Assembly (NCBI RefSeq): GCF_026151205.1
Contig: NC_087080.1
Coordinates: 16,715,337-16,779,336 of the forward strand
DNA length: 64,000 bases
From: Bolinopsis microptera
Lineage: Eukaryota; Ctenophora; Tentaculata; Lobata; Bolinopsidae
Direction: 5' to 3'
Position 1 is the first letter of the stretch. Every line of letters begins with the position of its first letter. Positions 45,201-56,870 of the stretch are shown piece after piece. Below the pieces are notes generated by a model. The model ran no database searches, was not told the DNA's origin, and was given only the letters and a program-made list of their open reading frames with translations. The position numbers and the translations under genes were made by a program.

Positions 45201-46752
45201 AAATTCCTGGAAGATCAAAATCGAATCTGCTGTAAAAATTCTAGTGTAGAACCACGATTTATAAAAGTAGTAAAATTTATAAAGATAATACATGATCACT
45301 GGATCCAAGAGGTGGAATATGGATATAATTACCAGATGATAATTAGTTAATTAATTAATTAATTAATACTCGATCTGCTCACTGACCTGGAGGACTATGT
45401 GGTCTTTGCTAAAATGAAGGTCTTCACAGTACCTCACTCCTGCGTGGTTGCAAGCTACTGCTGTCTGCTCCCAAGTTGATGAAAACCTGCAATATATCTT
45501 ACTACACTAACGGAGACAGGGTATATTATATACCCTGTCTCTCTACCAGATACCGGCCACCGGGCCTCTTCTTCCCCCAAAACATTATTTCAATTGGCCT
45601 GCAATCAGCCAGAAAAATGGCAAGCGCATAACAAATTTGGTGGTGTTTTGGGCTATAAATTGGCACACTTATATAATTTAATTGATAAAAGACTGACTGA
45701 TAAATATCGTAATTAGTAAGCTCCTTGTAAGTGTTGTAAGGTTCCTGGCTCCAGTCTACAGCAGGATGGGCCCAGGGACTAGACACCACCTTCCACACCT
45801 CTGCCAGGTCCTCATGCTCCTCCATATACGACTTGTTTACCTGAACCATTGGGAACATTATACAGTGTAATATTTCCAACATATTGTAAAACAAATAACA
45901 TCTCCTATTTTACTGTCAGAATAAACTGAACAGTATTGTTTTAGAAGGAATAAGAGTATTCCTCAGTATCAATATAATCTCAAAAAGCAAGTTAGCATGT
46001 TGCAATATACCTTGTTAAGGTTACATATAGATATGGTTGGGAAAGGCATTGATCCGTTTTCTGATCTGTATGTTGTAATCTGTGTTCTGACTGGTTTCTC
46101 CAGGTATTTACCCAGGCTCTGAGATATGTTGTAGATCGTGTACATTATAGCGCAGGCCCAAACTGAAGATATTGTTTTATAATTTACTATCACATTTCTG
46201 CAATGTTGTTTATTATCAAGGCTCTTCACATTAAGTTGTTTGCTACTAATTATTAGTGTGAACTGTGAGATTACCTCCTAAATAGGCCAGGTAGAGTCCC
46301 TTCTTGAAGGTTCTAAAAACCGATTCTGTAAAGTCCACACTTTCTTCTTCACCTTCATTGTCTGGCGAGGGTTTGGGACTGAAATACAGTTAGTTTATCA
46401 GGACAATTCTTATAATTCATTTTAAACATTAATGCATGTGTTTTTACACAATGTTCAACACAGTGCTTTTCGTAGTACGGTTAATTGGGACAGGGTGTGG
46501 TACAAGACAGAGTACATGGTTCCTCTTCTACTGGCTTCAAATCAGGATTGATGGCTGACCTTCCCTCTAGTTATTATTGGAGTAGAAAGTAACGAGTTTA
46601 ATAAGCTTGTTTGGAATCAGAGTCCCGTTTATAAGCCGTATTAAAAAGAAGAAAGAAACTAAGATTGCACGTGGGCGTGTTTTCAACAAGGGGAGAGGAA
46701 TATCTACTCACAGAAACAGGTCTTCTAAAAACTCTTTTAGTCTGCAACCCAT
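42216..46752 (-). CDS. DEG/ENaC (ASIC/degenerin-like) sodium channel subunit
   Basis: Twelve minus-strand exons splice in phase to 463 residues: 46752-46712, 46378-46275, 46162-46011, 45840-45698, 45486-45387, 45206-45083, 44558-44443, 44103-43997, 43736-43618, 43114-42934, 42666-42575 and 42328-42216. TM1 is WACAIMYTIYNISQSL, followed by PFPTISICNLNK (the conserved FPxxTICNxN). The extracellular domain has FGPTGKCFRFN, VAIHHHTQ, PGFKYKIGV, SCHMECR, CGCVLWLPP and CSCPVPCKNTIYS, giving the family cysteine pattern. TM2 is VGGMMGLLLGASVFTLLEV and includes the GAS selectivity filter. Such channels are trimeric, amiloride-sensitive, and gated by peptides, protons or force; the stimulus cannot be told from sequence. 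The cytoplasmic N-terminus is short. Introns 7 and 9 carry tandem arrays at acceptors. Confidence 0.93.
43115..43492 (-). repeat. 66-69-bp array repeating the DEG/ENaC exon 10 acceptor
   Basis: On the minus strand, each unit has ATATATAACTGTTAACCCCC, a CCCAG acceptor, then TATTGAAGGAGAGTGACGTG GACCACAAGCC, the first 31 bases of exon 10. Five decoys lie upstream of the true acceptor at 43114. The first two units (including the true one) carry an extra CTCCTC in the pyrimidine tract. Confidence 0.93.
43752..43914. repeat. 26-bp minisatellite beside the DEG/ENaC exon 9 acceptor
   Basis: About six units of TACGAACTAAAGTAGTGATA TCGTGG, starting some 12 bases from the exon 9 acceptor at 43737 and sharing its TTCGTACAA stretch. 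Confidence 0.9.
44578..44682. repeat. (GGTGT)n microsatellite in DEG/ENaC intron
   Basis: About 20 GGTGT units, one with a GATGT variant. It starts about 20 bases upstream (in gene sense) of the exon 7 acceptor at 44559. It produces artificial frames on both strands. Confidence 0.95.
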
Positions 46753-48444
46753 ACTGACTGGTTATCAGTAGTAGTAACTACAACTGTTATTTAACTATCC
46801 TCCACAGTAACATCTGCTTAAGATGAAAGCAGCCATATAATGTCTTAATTTGGAAACAAACAACTTTCAAAAGCTATAAAACTGTACAGTATAAAAAAGA
46901 GATAATATGTTAAACAAAATGCAGGGAAAACCACTCCTAGAATCGATAGTAAAGTTTGGCGAATAGCGAAGAAATACACCAGAAATTACTGAGCCAGAGA
47001 AGAAAATTACATTAAGAATTAAGTCTTGTTATTGAAAATATCCCAATTAAATACCCACTATTTATATTTGAACAGTCGTCTTAATAATTAGGTGACAATT
47101 AGGTTAATTATAAAACTGAGAGGGTGTCCAAAAACGTTCATATTTTTGGCCAATGCCGAACCTACATATTTAAATAAGCCTTGTTTCTACAAAGAGCATG
47201 TCAACGTACATTGTTGGCCCTCTTTTAGACGTATATTTTGGCATTATATAGTTTAATCGGACTAGATAAAACTACACCAGCGCCGCTAGGTTGTTTTCAT
47301 AAAAGACTAAGTACAGTGTTTGAGATCAGTCTAAAATAAAACTAAAAGACAGACTCAGATTGAAAATAGACTCACGTGTAATATTAAGTTATTAGAGGTT
47401 AGTAATACCTGACGATAGTATTAATATTGAGTAAGACATGAGTTATACCATTATCCTGAACAATGAGCAGCCGAAATTTTAAACGGCTTTTTATTTATGA
47501 GGTATAGTGAAATAAGGGTCAACTATTAGTATTAACTATTAAGGGTTAAACTTTTAGTCTTAGAGGACCGATAAAATGTATCAACATTTAGAAACTGTTG
47601 AGGTCAATAAATCCAATTCAAATGAAGCTGTAGTTAAAAAAGAATGACAATAACAATTAATCTAACACTTTGGTTAGCGGTCTGCTATATGATTATGAAG
47701 AAGGAGTTCCTAACACTTCATAATTTGTGTTTTGCGCCAAATTTTATTCGTATAATCTTTTAACTGTTTGCTTTTTAGATTGATGAAAAATGTTATAATA
47801 ATGATAGACGTGCACGTGTTAATTGCACGTGCTAACTGCACGTGGGCACGAGTTAACTGTTAAGACGAGTAAAATACAACTCTGGCAAATCAAAATGAAA
47901 TATGTCCGGGGAGTTAACGATTGTCTAAAAGGGAGTGATTTAAGCTCACTACACACTACACAGACACAGTAGATTCACGTGTAACATTTTAAGGCTTCTT
48001 GACTGAGAAGAATTATATAAATTCATTCTTGGCAATCAAATTATCATTTTATGATATGGTTAAGTCTCCAAATCAAAGAATGAAGAGAAATGTAAAAAAT
48101 TCGGCTAAGTCACCCCTTTTCCGGTCGGCACATTCGATTATACACAATAATATGATTTAAACACACAGCTACAACTTATACGTGGTTCACATTATGTACC
48201 ACCGCCTCTGCAGTATGTACCATTGAAGGTAATGTACCCTTTAATATATATTATTATAGACGTGGTACACAATGCTGACACTATAACTTAACAACGCTCT
48301 TTATAATCGATATCTTTACTACCTCTCTACTACTACTACGACTATCTCTTTAACAGATGTAAATATTCCCATACCTCTTCTTATTATGAAAGAGCTAATT
48401 TTATAATCGGTTTTTGGGGAGACCTGTGGCTGCAGTTGTGGGAA
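46753..48444. other. Intergenic, no gene recognised
   Basis: AT-rich with no supported gene. It holds a cluster of GCACGTG motifs at about 47809-47845, like one at 51059-51100. Confidence 0.4.
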
Positions 48445-50533
48445 GGGGTAATGCAACGACCATTAATGTCAGTATTTGAGATTTTTCCGAAACTGACATT
48501 GTCATTAATGGTCATTAATGGTCATAAATGGTCATTAATGGTCATTAATGGTCATTAATGGTCATAAGATATCTCAAATTTTGTAATATCTGGCAGTAGC
48601 CTTGACTAATTGAGGGGAGAAATCATGTTTCGTACGGAGATCAGCGGCTTAGGTCAATACAGATGAACGGATCAAAACAGCCAGTCAGAGCGAGCTGTCG
48701 AAGTGGGAGTACCCGCCAGTATTTTACTTCAACAAAACAGGAGACTTTCCCATGCAGGACATCTGTCATGAGTTGAAAAAACTGGTTAACTGTCTCCATT
48801 ACCTCAGTACTAGATTCATCATAATGGCCGATTCTGATTCGATCGAAGACACGAAATTCACCCTAAACTGGGGGATGATTCTTAAACTCGCTACGGAAAG
48901 TGAAGAATTCAGAGACTCTGTATCCCTTACAACTCTGCAGCACTCTGATAGACAAAACCCGCAGTGTGCTGCAGAGCTAACGGCTAAATGGGATGTTCTA
49001 AAACAAGCAGGATTTCTGAGCCTCTCGGCCTATCTTAAGGCCGGGTTTTTGCTCCTGGCAGCGTTTTATGACAAATCGCTGACTGTTTCAGAAAGAGCTG
49101 AAAATGCGTGGACTGTTTTCACGTTCTTCACTCTGTGGGGAGAACACTCGAAGAAATTAAATACCAGCGAGAACTTCATAACTAGAGAAAGCTTCAAAGA
49201 CTTAATATCCGCAGCTAACGGACTTGTCTTGTATTTTGTCGACTTGATTTGTAATCACCCCAAAGCACCAGTAGTACCGTGGTTTTTATCGTCTGATCAA
49301 AATGAACAACTCTTCGCTCGAATCAGGGTTGGACGGCACTCCGGTAGACGCACACAAATCGACTCTACAAGAGTCCCTGAAGCCATGGGTCGTTACAACC
49401 GACTATTAGAGGTGGAGAATACGCTTGATGTTGAATGTGGTACAAGTGTTCATAAAACCGCTCATACCCGGGGGAAGACACTCTTTCGTTCTGAGTGGAG
49501 CAAACATCCAGAGAAAAAGATTGCTGTTGATTTTGGATGTTCGGTCAAGATGAGTAACCTTATAATCCAAAGCTTAAAAAGAGGATCCAAGATTGGAGAG
49601 GAACTCTTTGTTTCCTCTTCTAGTTATGGAAGTTCGTATCTTTCAGGTGATAATGGAAATGTTATTTCTGAAAGACGGCGGAGTCTCCAATTTCCACTCT
49701 CATATGGTAGTGAACAACAATCAGATGATGAATCAGACCATGAGAGTGAAGACAACTTTTCTGATTATGAGGACGAAGAGCTGGTTGATAGCTCCACTAA
49801 GGTCGTGACCAAATATTGTAACCAAGGCAAGACCAACTTTGGTGCGAAAAGCCGAAGGAAAAGATTTTTTGGTCTTGCCTTGGATACAAGTATTGGGTTG
49901 TATCGCCCAGTCTGTAAAGGTTTAGCAGAACCAGAGCTATGCAACGCTCAAGAGGTGCAAGTTTGTGGAACAATAACTGGTATACTCATAACAGGCAAGG
50001 ATGAAAAAAGAAGGCGCACGGTTGTGCAGGGCAAAGTGCTTTCTATATCTGTTAAGACATCTAAAGCATCACAAAGAAAAGGAAATGCTCGGTCGGGAGA
50101 GAGAAGACCTGCGGTGGCGATCTGTATTGAGCACGATATGTCTTCCCAGTGTTGGGTGAAGACCCAGGATGGTTCAATAATAAGTTTAGATTGGGAGAAC
50201 GTTGTTGTTATGGTATAATTGGGTTAGTTGTAATATGTAGTAATATCAGTGTTTGAGAAAGTTGTAAAATTAACTTTTCATCCTCTTCCAAGACGTAAAG
50301 TACCGTCTACTTATTGTTAGTTAACTTTAGGTAGGTTCTAAGTGGTCCTCGTGTCCGTCCTTCTTGTTCCAGGAAGTGCGGAAAAAAACATGACCATTAA
50401 TGTCAGTATTCGAAATTTTGGCAAAACTCATTAATGGTCATTAATGGTCATTAATGGTCATTAATGGTCATTAATGGTCATTAATGGTCATTAATGGTCA
50501 TTAATGGTCATTAATGGTCGTTGCATCACCCCC
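48445..50533 (+). mobile_element. TIR DNA transposon with 8-bp target duplication (P-like?)
   Basis: The left end GGGGTAATGCAACGACC and the right end (reverse complement GGGGTGATGCAACGACC) are matching TIRs. They are flanked by TGTGGGAA at 48437-48444 and 50534-50541, an 8 bp target duplication. Subterminal regions carry arrays of the 10-bp unit GGTCATTAAT (48499-48551 and 50429-50519), beside a shared block CCATTAATGTCAGTATT. One long ORF lies between. The 8 bp duplication fits P or hAT superfamilies; the protein looks more P/THAP9-like than hAT-like. The element is only 2.1 kb and its ORF lacks a recognisable DNA-binding domain. It may be an internally deleted derivative. Confidence 0.85.
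48752..50218 (+). CDS. Transposase-like protein of the TIR element (C-terminal part?)
   Basis: 488 codons. The same frame is open upstream to about 48650, where a TTAG acceptor-like site precedes it, so the real start may be further 5' or on a lost exon. It reads ICHELKKLVNCLHYL near the N-terminus. The middle has LVLYFVDLICNHP..PVVPWFLSSDQNEQLFARIRVGRHSGRR, resembling the block in P-type transposases where 'D...E.FF..R' residues of the RNase-H-like domain occur. The second half is basic and then strongly acidic (DDESDHESEDNFSDYEDEEL), ending with a basic region and WENVVVMV. No stops or frameshifts are present. The catalytic set is incomplete in what I can see, and no THAP zinc finger is present. 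A transposase origin is supported mainly by its placement between TIRs. Confidence 0.6.
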   Translation: MQDICHELKKLVNCLHYLSTRFIIMADSDSIEDTKFTLNWGMILKLATESEEFRDSVSLTTLQHSDRQNPQCAAELTAKWDVLKQAGFLSLSAYLKAGFLLLAAFYDKSLTVSERAENAWTVFTFFTLWGEHSKKLNTSENFITRESFKDLISAANGLVLYFVDLICNHPKAPVVPWFLSSDQNEQLFARIRVGRHSGRRTQIDSTRVPEAMGRYNRLLEVENTLDVECGTSVHKTAHTRGKTLFRSEWSKHPEKKIAVDFGCSVKMSNLIIQSLKRGSKIGEELFVSSSSYGSSYLSGDNGNVISERRRSLQFPLSYGSEQQSDDESDHESEDNFSDYEDEELVDSSTKVVTKYCNQGKTNFGAKSRRKRFFGLALDTSIGLYRPVCKGLAEPELCNAQEVQVCGTITGILITGKDEKRRRTVVQGKVLSISVKTSKASQRKGNARSGERRPAVAICIEHDMSSQCWVKTQDGSIISLDWENVVVMV

Positions 50534-50541
50534 TGTGGGAA

Positions 50542-51909
50542 TGCAATAATCTTGACAAACTTTTAAAATGTCTGGACGATCTTATTTTTCATTAGATGAT
50601 TACATTAAAAATAAATAAATTCCATCATTAACCACACCAAGTTATTAAATTAAGAATTAAGGGGATGATCCATCTTTGAAATATTATAAAACAAGATATA
50701 AAAAAAAGGTTCAAGTTTTCACGACTATTAAACGTTTATACCGCATGGCCGCGGTCACAGAACAGCGATAAACAGATAATGTTGATCACAATGGAGTAAT
50801 GACTCAATTTTAGAATTTTATGTGCCACGTATTTACCAGAGCTAGGTTTGAGACTGCCGGGTGTTTTCTAACCTAACACTACTAAGTACTATATATAATA
50901 ATAATACTACTAGCAAATTAATAGTCAAACTAATAAACCCATGAACTCTGGTAAGAATCGCAATAAATTAAAAGGCAAACGATTTTTTAGGCGTAATCAA
51001 AATAAATTCAGCATAATAGGTTTCTCTGAATTAGCGCACACTGTTAAGTAATAAGTATTGCACGTGCGCTTCATTGCACGTGCGCTTCATTGCACGTGGG
51101 CGTCTAATGATATTGACTGTGTCTGCGACGTCAGCCCAGTCATTGGGTGACCACTAAACTACCGGCCCTATACCAGGCAACAGACAGTGTCTAATGTGTA
51201 TACTGGAATGCTAGACAAGGGAGGAGACATGTGTTATACAAGTAATGTCATGTTGGACACTGTTTTAGAAACTAGCTGTGAAAGTAAACATAATAATCGA
51301 ATTCTCTTCGTCAGTAATGGGCATGAAACTTGTTTACACTATATTTGCCATAAAAGTGTATTTTATTACTTCTTATATCCAGAACATGGCACGTTTATAC
51401 AGAGATCCGACCATTGGACTAATTGTAAACATTTTGTTTGCACGAAATATAGCGACTAAAAAGCTATTAATTGCAAAATGACTTGTGCTTCACACTTCAA
51501 ACTGAAACGCTATCTTTTAACTAACTTCTTATAATTGTAGCAAAGAGGAAGTGAGGTTAGGTATTCACAGATATCTCTCAATCCTTGAGGTGTCCTGGGG
51601 GTATGGTCATGACAGAGTTGAGGTGTTGTGGTGGTATGGTCATGACAGAGTTGAGGTGTTTTGATGGGCTGGTCATGACAGATTTGGGGGATGTCGCCCC
51701 TTTCTAGAATCTCTTCCTCTGATATCGCTACAATAGGACCTGAGATTAGGTTCACATTTTCCATCTACTTATCTGAGAGTAAGATATTAATGTGCGAATT
51801 TTATAGAAATACTATTATTATTAAGAAACTGTTTACACCAGTAAAATATTCAAAACCCCTAAAAGAAATCAAGTCATCCTAAAATGGTGATCAGTAAAGA
51901 TCAAGACAG
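50542..51909. other. Intergenic, no confident gene
   Basis: Contains three GCACGTG motifs in 14-bp tandem at 51059-51100. It also has a minus-strand 84-codon frame (51510-51764) with three 33-bp units encoding PQLCHDHT-like repeats. That frame begins MENVNLISGPIVAISEEEI but has no known relatives and no visible splice partners. I leave it uncalled. Confidence 0.4.
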
Positions 51910-52290
51910 TTAGAGACAAAATTTGTTTCTCCAAGCAACTCTATCATCGGCTAATATCTTAAGCTTATTAAGATCATTCAAAGAGTTAAGTTTTAAACCT
52001 CTACGGGTCAAATCATTCACAATAATCTTGAACAAATTCTTACGATGCGCACCGACGCGCCCTTTACAGTTTGTACTTTGTTGTGACAGCAAACTTTAAC
52101 GCTAATGCAGCGGGTGAGTCATCAGCACTACGCAAGATATGACCTAGGAGCTTCCATCTTGCTTTAGGGACACGATCTGATAGCTTTACTGAGTTACATC
52201 TGGGGTATAAGTTTGCATTGGATATTGTTCCATGAGGCCAATAAATGTTCAGTAATGATCTAAGAAATACTATAATAATCAATATCAAAT
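51910..52290 (-). pseudogene. Decayed non-LTR retrotransposon tail
   Basis: Minus-strand remnants of a reverse transcriptase C-terminal region. LLNIYWPHGTISNANLY..C and RWKLLGHILRSADDSPAALAL are in one frame. After a frameshift near 52080, RRGLKLNSLNDLNKLKILAD DRVAWR follows in another. The order (I.WP...SN..L, RW.LLGHILR, LA.DR..WR) is that of many metazoan non-LTR ORF2 C-termini and their domesticated derivatives. It is distinct from elements A and B. No catalytic core is present. Confidence 0.75.
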
Positions 52291-52943
52291 AAAGGCAAGG
52301 CGGAGTGTGCAGATTGGTTGCAGAAGCAAAAGCAAAACGTTACTTATACATGAGAATAATGGATAGTATGCATTATACCTCTAAACCAAGTCAATTATAT
52401 CAGTTAGAGCTAGCCGCTAGGGTGGTGGTTTTAATTGAGTACATAAATTAAAATTTACAGGTATTTTCAGATGTACTGCATGGATTCATAAATCAAGAGG
52501 CTTGCATATAATGAACATATTGACATGGGTGCAGAGTTGAGTCTGTACGGAACCTAGTAGTTTCAGTTCCTTGTTTAACTTGCCATACAGCAAGGACTTC
52601 CACTACATGCCATCGCACTGAGGGGTGAATATCAATTAGAACGAACATTTACATCAAACATCTTACTAAGACAATTGGGGTGACTAAAGTTTTGATTGTT
52701 GATTTGAACCACATTTGATACCACAGCTGTGGTTTTGCCGAGAATTCTCGATCTATATTATGACATAAGTTGTAATGTGATGTGTGAACCCCAAGTACCA
52801 AGGAGAACAATAACATTAAGTGATCCCGTACACAGAGTCCAGGATGTTAACTAACTCCACATCTCCCAGTACACTTCTAGCTCATACTCTATTTGTGGTG
52901 ATTTTAGTTGCAGATCGTACAAGGTTATCAAAACTTAGTGAGA
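52291..52943. other. Upstream region of the alpha-tubulin gene
   Basis: No coding exon recognised. It presumably holds the tubulin promoter; I see no clear TATA box in a defined position. Confidence 0.4.
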
Positions 52944-54409
52944 ATGGTGAGTTTTCCTTTTCAATACTCTTTATCTAGATATTGATAAATCCTTAGGAAA
53001 ATCCTTAGGAAAATCCTTAGAAATCTAAAAAATAAAGCTGATTTATTAAAGCTCCCATTTCAGAGAGAGTGTATCTCTGTTCACATTGGACAGGCAGGTG
53101 TCCAAATTGGCAACAACTGTTGGGAGCTGTACTGTCTAGAACATGGCATCCATCCTGACGGTCAGATGCCCTCAGACACTGGAGCTGGTGGAGATGATTC
53201 CTTCAACACCTTTTTCTGGGAGACTGGATCTGGGAAACATGTCCCTCGAGCTGTCTTCTTGGACTTGGAGCCGACGGTTATAGATGAGGTTAGATTGGGA
53301 ACCTACAGACAACTCTTCCACCCGGACCAGCTGATAAGTGGGAAGGAGGATGCTGCTAACAACTATGCTAGAGGACATTACACGGTGGGAAAGAGAAGAT
53401 AGATGAGCTGGTGGATAAGGTGAGGAAACTCACTGACGCGTGTAGTGGACTGCAGGGCTTCCTCGTCTTCCATTCCTTTGGAGGGGGTACTGGCTCCGGG
53501 TTCACCTCTCTATTTCTTGAGAGACTAGCAGTGAACTATGGTAAAAAGAGTAAGCTTGAGTTTGCTATCTACCCCTCTCCTAAAGTGGGAACCTCAGTTG
53601 TAGAACCCTACAATTCTGTCCTCACTACGCACAACACCTTAGAGTACTCGGACTGTGCCTTTATGGCTGATAACGAGGCTGTCTATGACATTTGCCGTCG
53701 GAACCTTGACATTGAGAGGCCCTCTTACACCAACTTGAACAGACTCATGGCACAGATTGTCTCCTCCATCACTGCTTCTCTCCGATTTGATGGAGCTCTA
53801 AATGTTGACCTGACAGAGTTTCAAACTAACCTGGTCCCTTTCCCCCGGATCCACTTTCCTCTGGTAACCTACTCTCCGGTCTTCTCTCCAGAAAAAGCTT
53901 ATCACGAGCAGCTCTCAGTGGACCAGATTACAGCTGCTTGTTTTGAACCTGCCAACCAGATGGTTAAATGTGATCCTAGACACGGCAAGTACATGGCCTG
54001 CTGTCTCCTGTACCGAGGTGACGTAGTCCCTAAAGATGTGAACGTGGCTATCAGCACCCTCAAGACCCAGAGAAACATACAGTTTGTAGACTGGTGTCCC
54101 ACAGGGTTCAAGGTAGGTATCAACTACCAGCCCCCTGCTGTCGTCCCTGGTGGGGATCTAGCTCCAGTCCTCCGCTCTGTCTGTATGCTGGCCAACACCA
54201 CGGCTATAGGAGACGCCTGGGCTCGCCTGGACCACAAGTTCGACCTGATGTACAGAAAGAGAGCCTTCGTACACTGGTATGTGGGGGAAGGTATGGAGGA
54301 GGGGGAGTTCTCAGAGGCTCGGGAGGACATGGCTGCTCTGGAGATGGACTACGAGGAGGTGGGGAGGGAGTCCCCTGAGGACGGGGACCATGAAATTAGC
54401 GAATATTGA
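52944..54409 (+). CDS. Divergent alpha-tubulin with a one-base frameshift
   Basis: Exon 1 is only the ATG (52944-52946), the usual tubulin arrangement. Exon 2 starts at 53064 and reads [21 protein letters not shown]. The GTP-binding signature GGGTGSGF is at about residue 141 onward. The frame breaks at about 53391-53393: one base is missing after TVGK, so the frame ends at TAG 53402, and the correct frame resumes with [13 protein letters not shown] to a stop at 54409, otherwise intact for over 330 residues. This may be an assembly error or a new pseudogene. Position 40, the acetylated Lys of most alpha-tubulins, is Thr, and the luminal loop is one residue shorter ([10 protein letters not shown]). 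The C-terminus ends EISEY, keeping the terminal Tyr. Compared with typical alpha-tubulins it is diverged (about 80% by eye). A specialised isotype is likely if functional. Confidence 0.85.
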
Positions 54410-56870
54410 TTATTTTTAAACTTTTACTTTTAGAGCTCTTAGCGAATTAGGGAAACGATTTATAGGATTGTGATTATTGGTGAAACTTAACACTGTGCCA
54501 CCCCCTGCCTGTGAAGAACGACCCCTCGACCCCTCCTCTCACTACTGAATTATTACCTTTTCAATTTACCATTAATACATCTTTTTAAGAACTTTCATTA
54601 CTCACCAACTTATTACCTCTCTTCTGCAGCCCTCACCTCCTCTTGCAGCTTGTAATTGTCCATGCCCCCGGCCCCCCTATACGCCCCCCACTACACTCAT
54701 TCCCTCTCTAAGCCCCCCCCCCCAATAGACTAGCGGGGGTACCACAGCTACCCCCAGATATATGCTGCTTGCTGAAGCTCGACAATGCAAATGGAAGCTT
54801 TTGAATATGTATCATAACTATACAAATATGACTGGTGTAGTACAAGTTTGTAGCACAAATAACTACCAAATCAAAGAAGAAAAGGTCAAAAGGTGCAATT
54901 ATTGAGTTCTAAAATTATAAACGGGTGAGTAACGAACATAATATGTTATTATACTTATCATCACAAAGCCGTACAATATCAATTGAAGGGGATACAGTGT
55001 GATTACCTAATTAACATGTGCTGCTTAGTTGGTTGCATTTTACTGAAGTTAATGTTAATAATTACACATCATAAATGATTATAAGAATTAAAATTCTACA
55101 CTGATAATAGTTTCAATATATCAAGCAAACGTGCTTTGCTTCAACAACACACCCAGCCCTAACATTGTTACAGTTTTGTCAAGAGAAAATGAGAATTATG
55201 ATAACACAAATAATTCGATTTTTAAAATTCACAGTTCCGTGGCACAGTTCCAGAAGTGATTTAAATAGTGCTGAGCAGTTTTCTCGTTGACAAGTTGACG
55301 GCGTTAATTCCATAGCATGGTCCGAGTGTCACGATATGACGGTAATATCCATCACAAATACAATTCCAGTGTTTGTAGCGCTATTATATCTATATCCGTA
55401 TATGTATATACGGACACTGGACAGTCTGACGTTGTGAGGTGGCCAGCTGGGTAATTTAGTAGCGAGGTATATTACTTGCACTCCAGACAAGGTCAAAGAA
55501 CACATCCGCTCCAAAAAAGCCAAGATCGAAGTCGCCAACTATTTCAATTAATCTATAATTATATTTATAGAATAACGCGCAATAAATTAATATTTCATCC
55601 ATTGTGATTTGAGAATTTAAATACTGGTATAAAAATCAAATTCAGTAAAAAAAATCGAGTATAATATCCGATGTGTTATTTTTTTGAAGCGTACTAGTAT
55701 TATATATAATTATTTGACAACTGCAAAATTATTATTTATATTAGTATTATATAATTTATATAAGCTGTACTTTTTTAATCCAGTGCCACTGAGCTGAGAG
55801 TGATGGAAAGTAGAAAGTGAACAACGTGAGTTGAGAAAGGTAAGAACATGAATTTACTTGATTGTGTAGTAGGATTCACAATGAACATAACAATATGTAC
55901 AATAAGTGTATACGTCCTCATTGATGTTGCCTCCGGTTCACTATAACACTGACATCATTCACTTTGTTTTAATTTTTACTTTATCATAACGATTTACCAT
56001 CGCGATACAGGTATTGATTTACCTCCCTGCAGTAGGACACCGCTTCACTCCATCGCCATGTTTGAAGCTCTCTCATCAACTGTCAGTGTTCTACTTCAGA
56101 GGGAAGTAAGATATTTTATATTTTACAATTGTTATTATTCCTGTATAACTAATAGATTTTCTAATCGTGTAAATCGTGTGTAATATTCTGGTAGCTGAGA
56201 AAAACGTGCCCGGAAGCGTGCAGAACTAGTGACCGTGGGATTGGGCAGGGTTAAACCTATCAGACCACAGAACTAGCAACACTTTGCCATGTTATTTTAA
56301 AGGTAGTACCAGCTGCGACTAGTGCTTGTTTGTTTTGAGAACAGTTTGAAGTAGACCCTGTTCATTGAAAGTTCACACGAGATATACCACGTTTTCCCCA
56401 ACTATCAGTGTTTGTTTAGAGAACAGTTCATGCTAGTGCTTTCTGGCTTTCTTCGCACGAGATGGACCACGTTTTTCCCAATTTAACTTTAGAAGATTGT
56501 CACAGGAAGAACTTTTAAGATAGGCATATGATATTTCAAATGTCTATACTTCTATAGTTCAACTAATCAACATATCATATGATGGAGTTGTTCGCTGTTT
56601 ATTAGTCTCATGATTGAAATACTGATAGTTGGATAATATCCGGTTATATATTAGAAGTTACAACCGGATATTATCAAACTATCTGTGTTTGTTTAGAGAA
56701 CAGTTCGTAGTAGTGATTTCTGGCTTTCCTGTTAGTGCATAGTACCGACCACTTTATTGGTCTACCTGTTAGTTCATAGTACCAACCACCTTATTGGTCT
56801 ACCTGTTAGTTCATAGTACCAACCACCTTATTGGTCTACCTGTTAATTCATAGTACCAACCACCTTATTG
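54410..56870. other. Intergenic, possible 5' exons of the Ig-like gene
   Basis: C-rich patch at 54640-54760. Donor-like GAGAAAG|GTAAGA at about 55838 and a possible exon 56058-56107 (MFEALSSTVSVLLQRE, then GTAAG) could be 5' exons of the Ig-like gene, since its first clear exon follows an acceptor. A 22-bp hairpin lies at 56624-56683, and a related block GTTTGTTT.GAGAACAGTT occurs three times between 56328 and 56708. Confidence 0.4.
56624..56683. repeat. Long hairpin with 22-bp arms
   Basis: Arm GATAGTTGGATAATATCCGG TT (56624-56645) pairs with 56662-56683 with one mismatch, around a 16-base loop. It is flanked by the repeated GTTTGTTTAGAGAACAGTTC block. Confidence 0.8.

Noticed and set aside
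51187-51481. Overlapping 90- and 67-codon frames
   Set aside because: Two frames of the same stretch, no family match or splice signals.
51510-51764. Small minus-strand protein with PQLCHDHT repeats
   Set aside because: The start looks plausible, but there is no homologue, splice partner or poly(A) context; kept only as a note in the intergenic entry.
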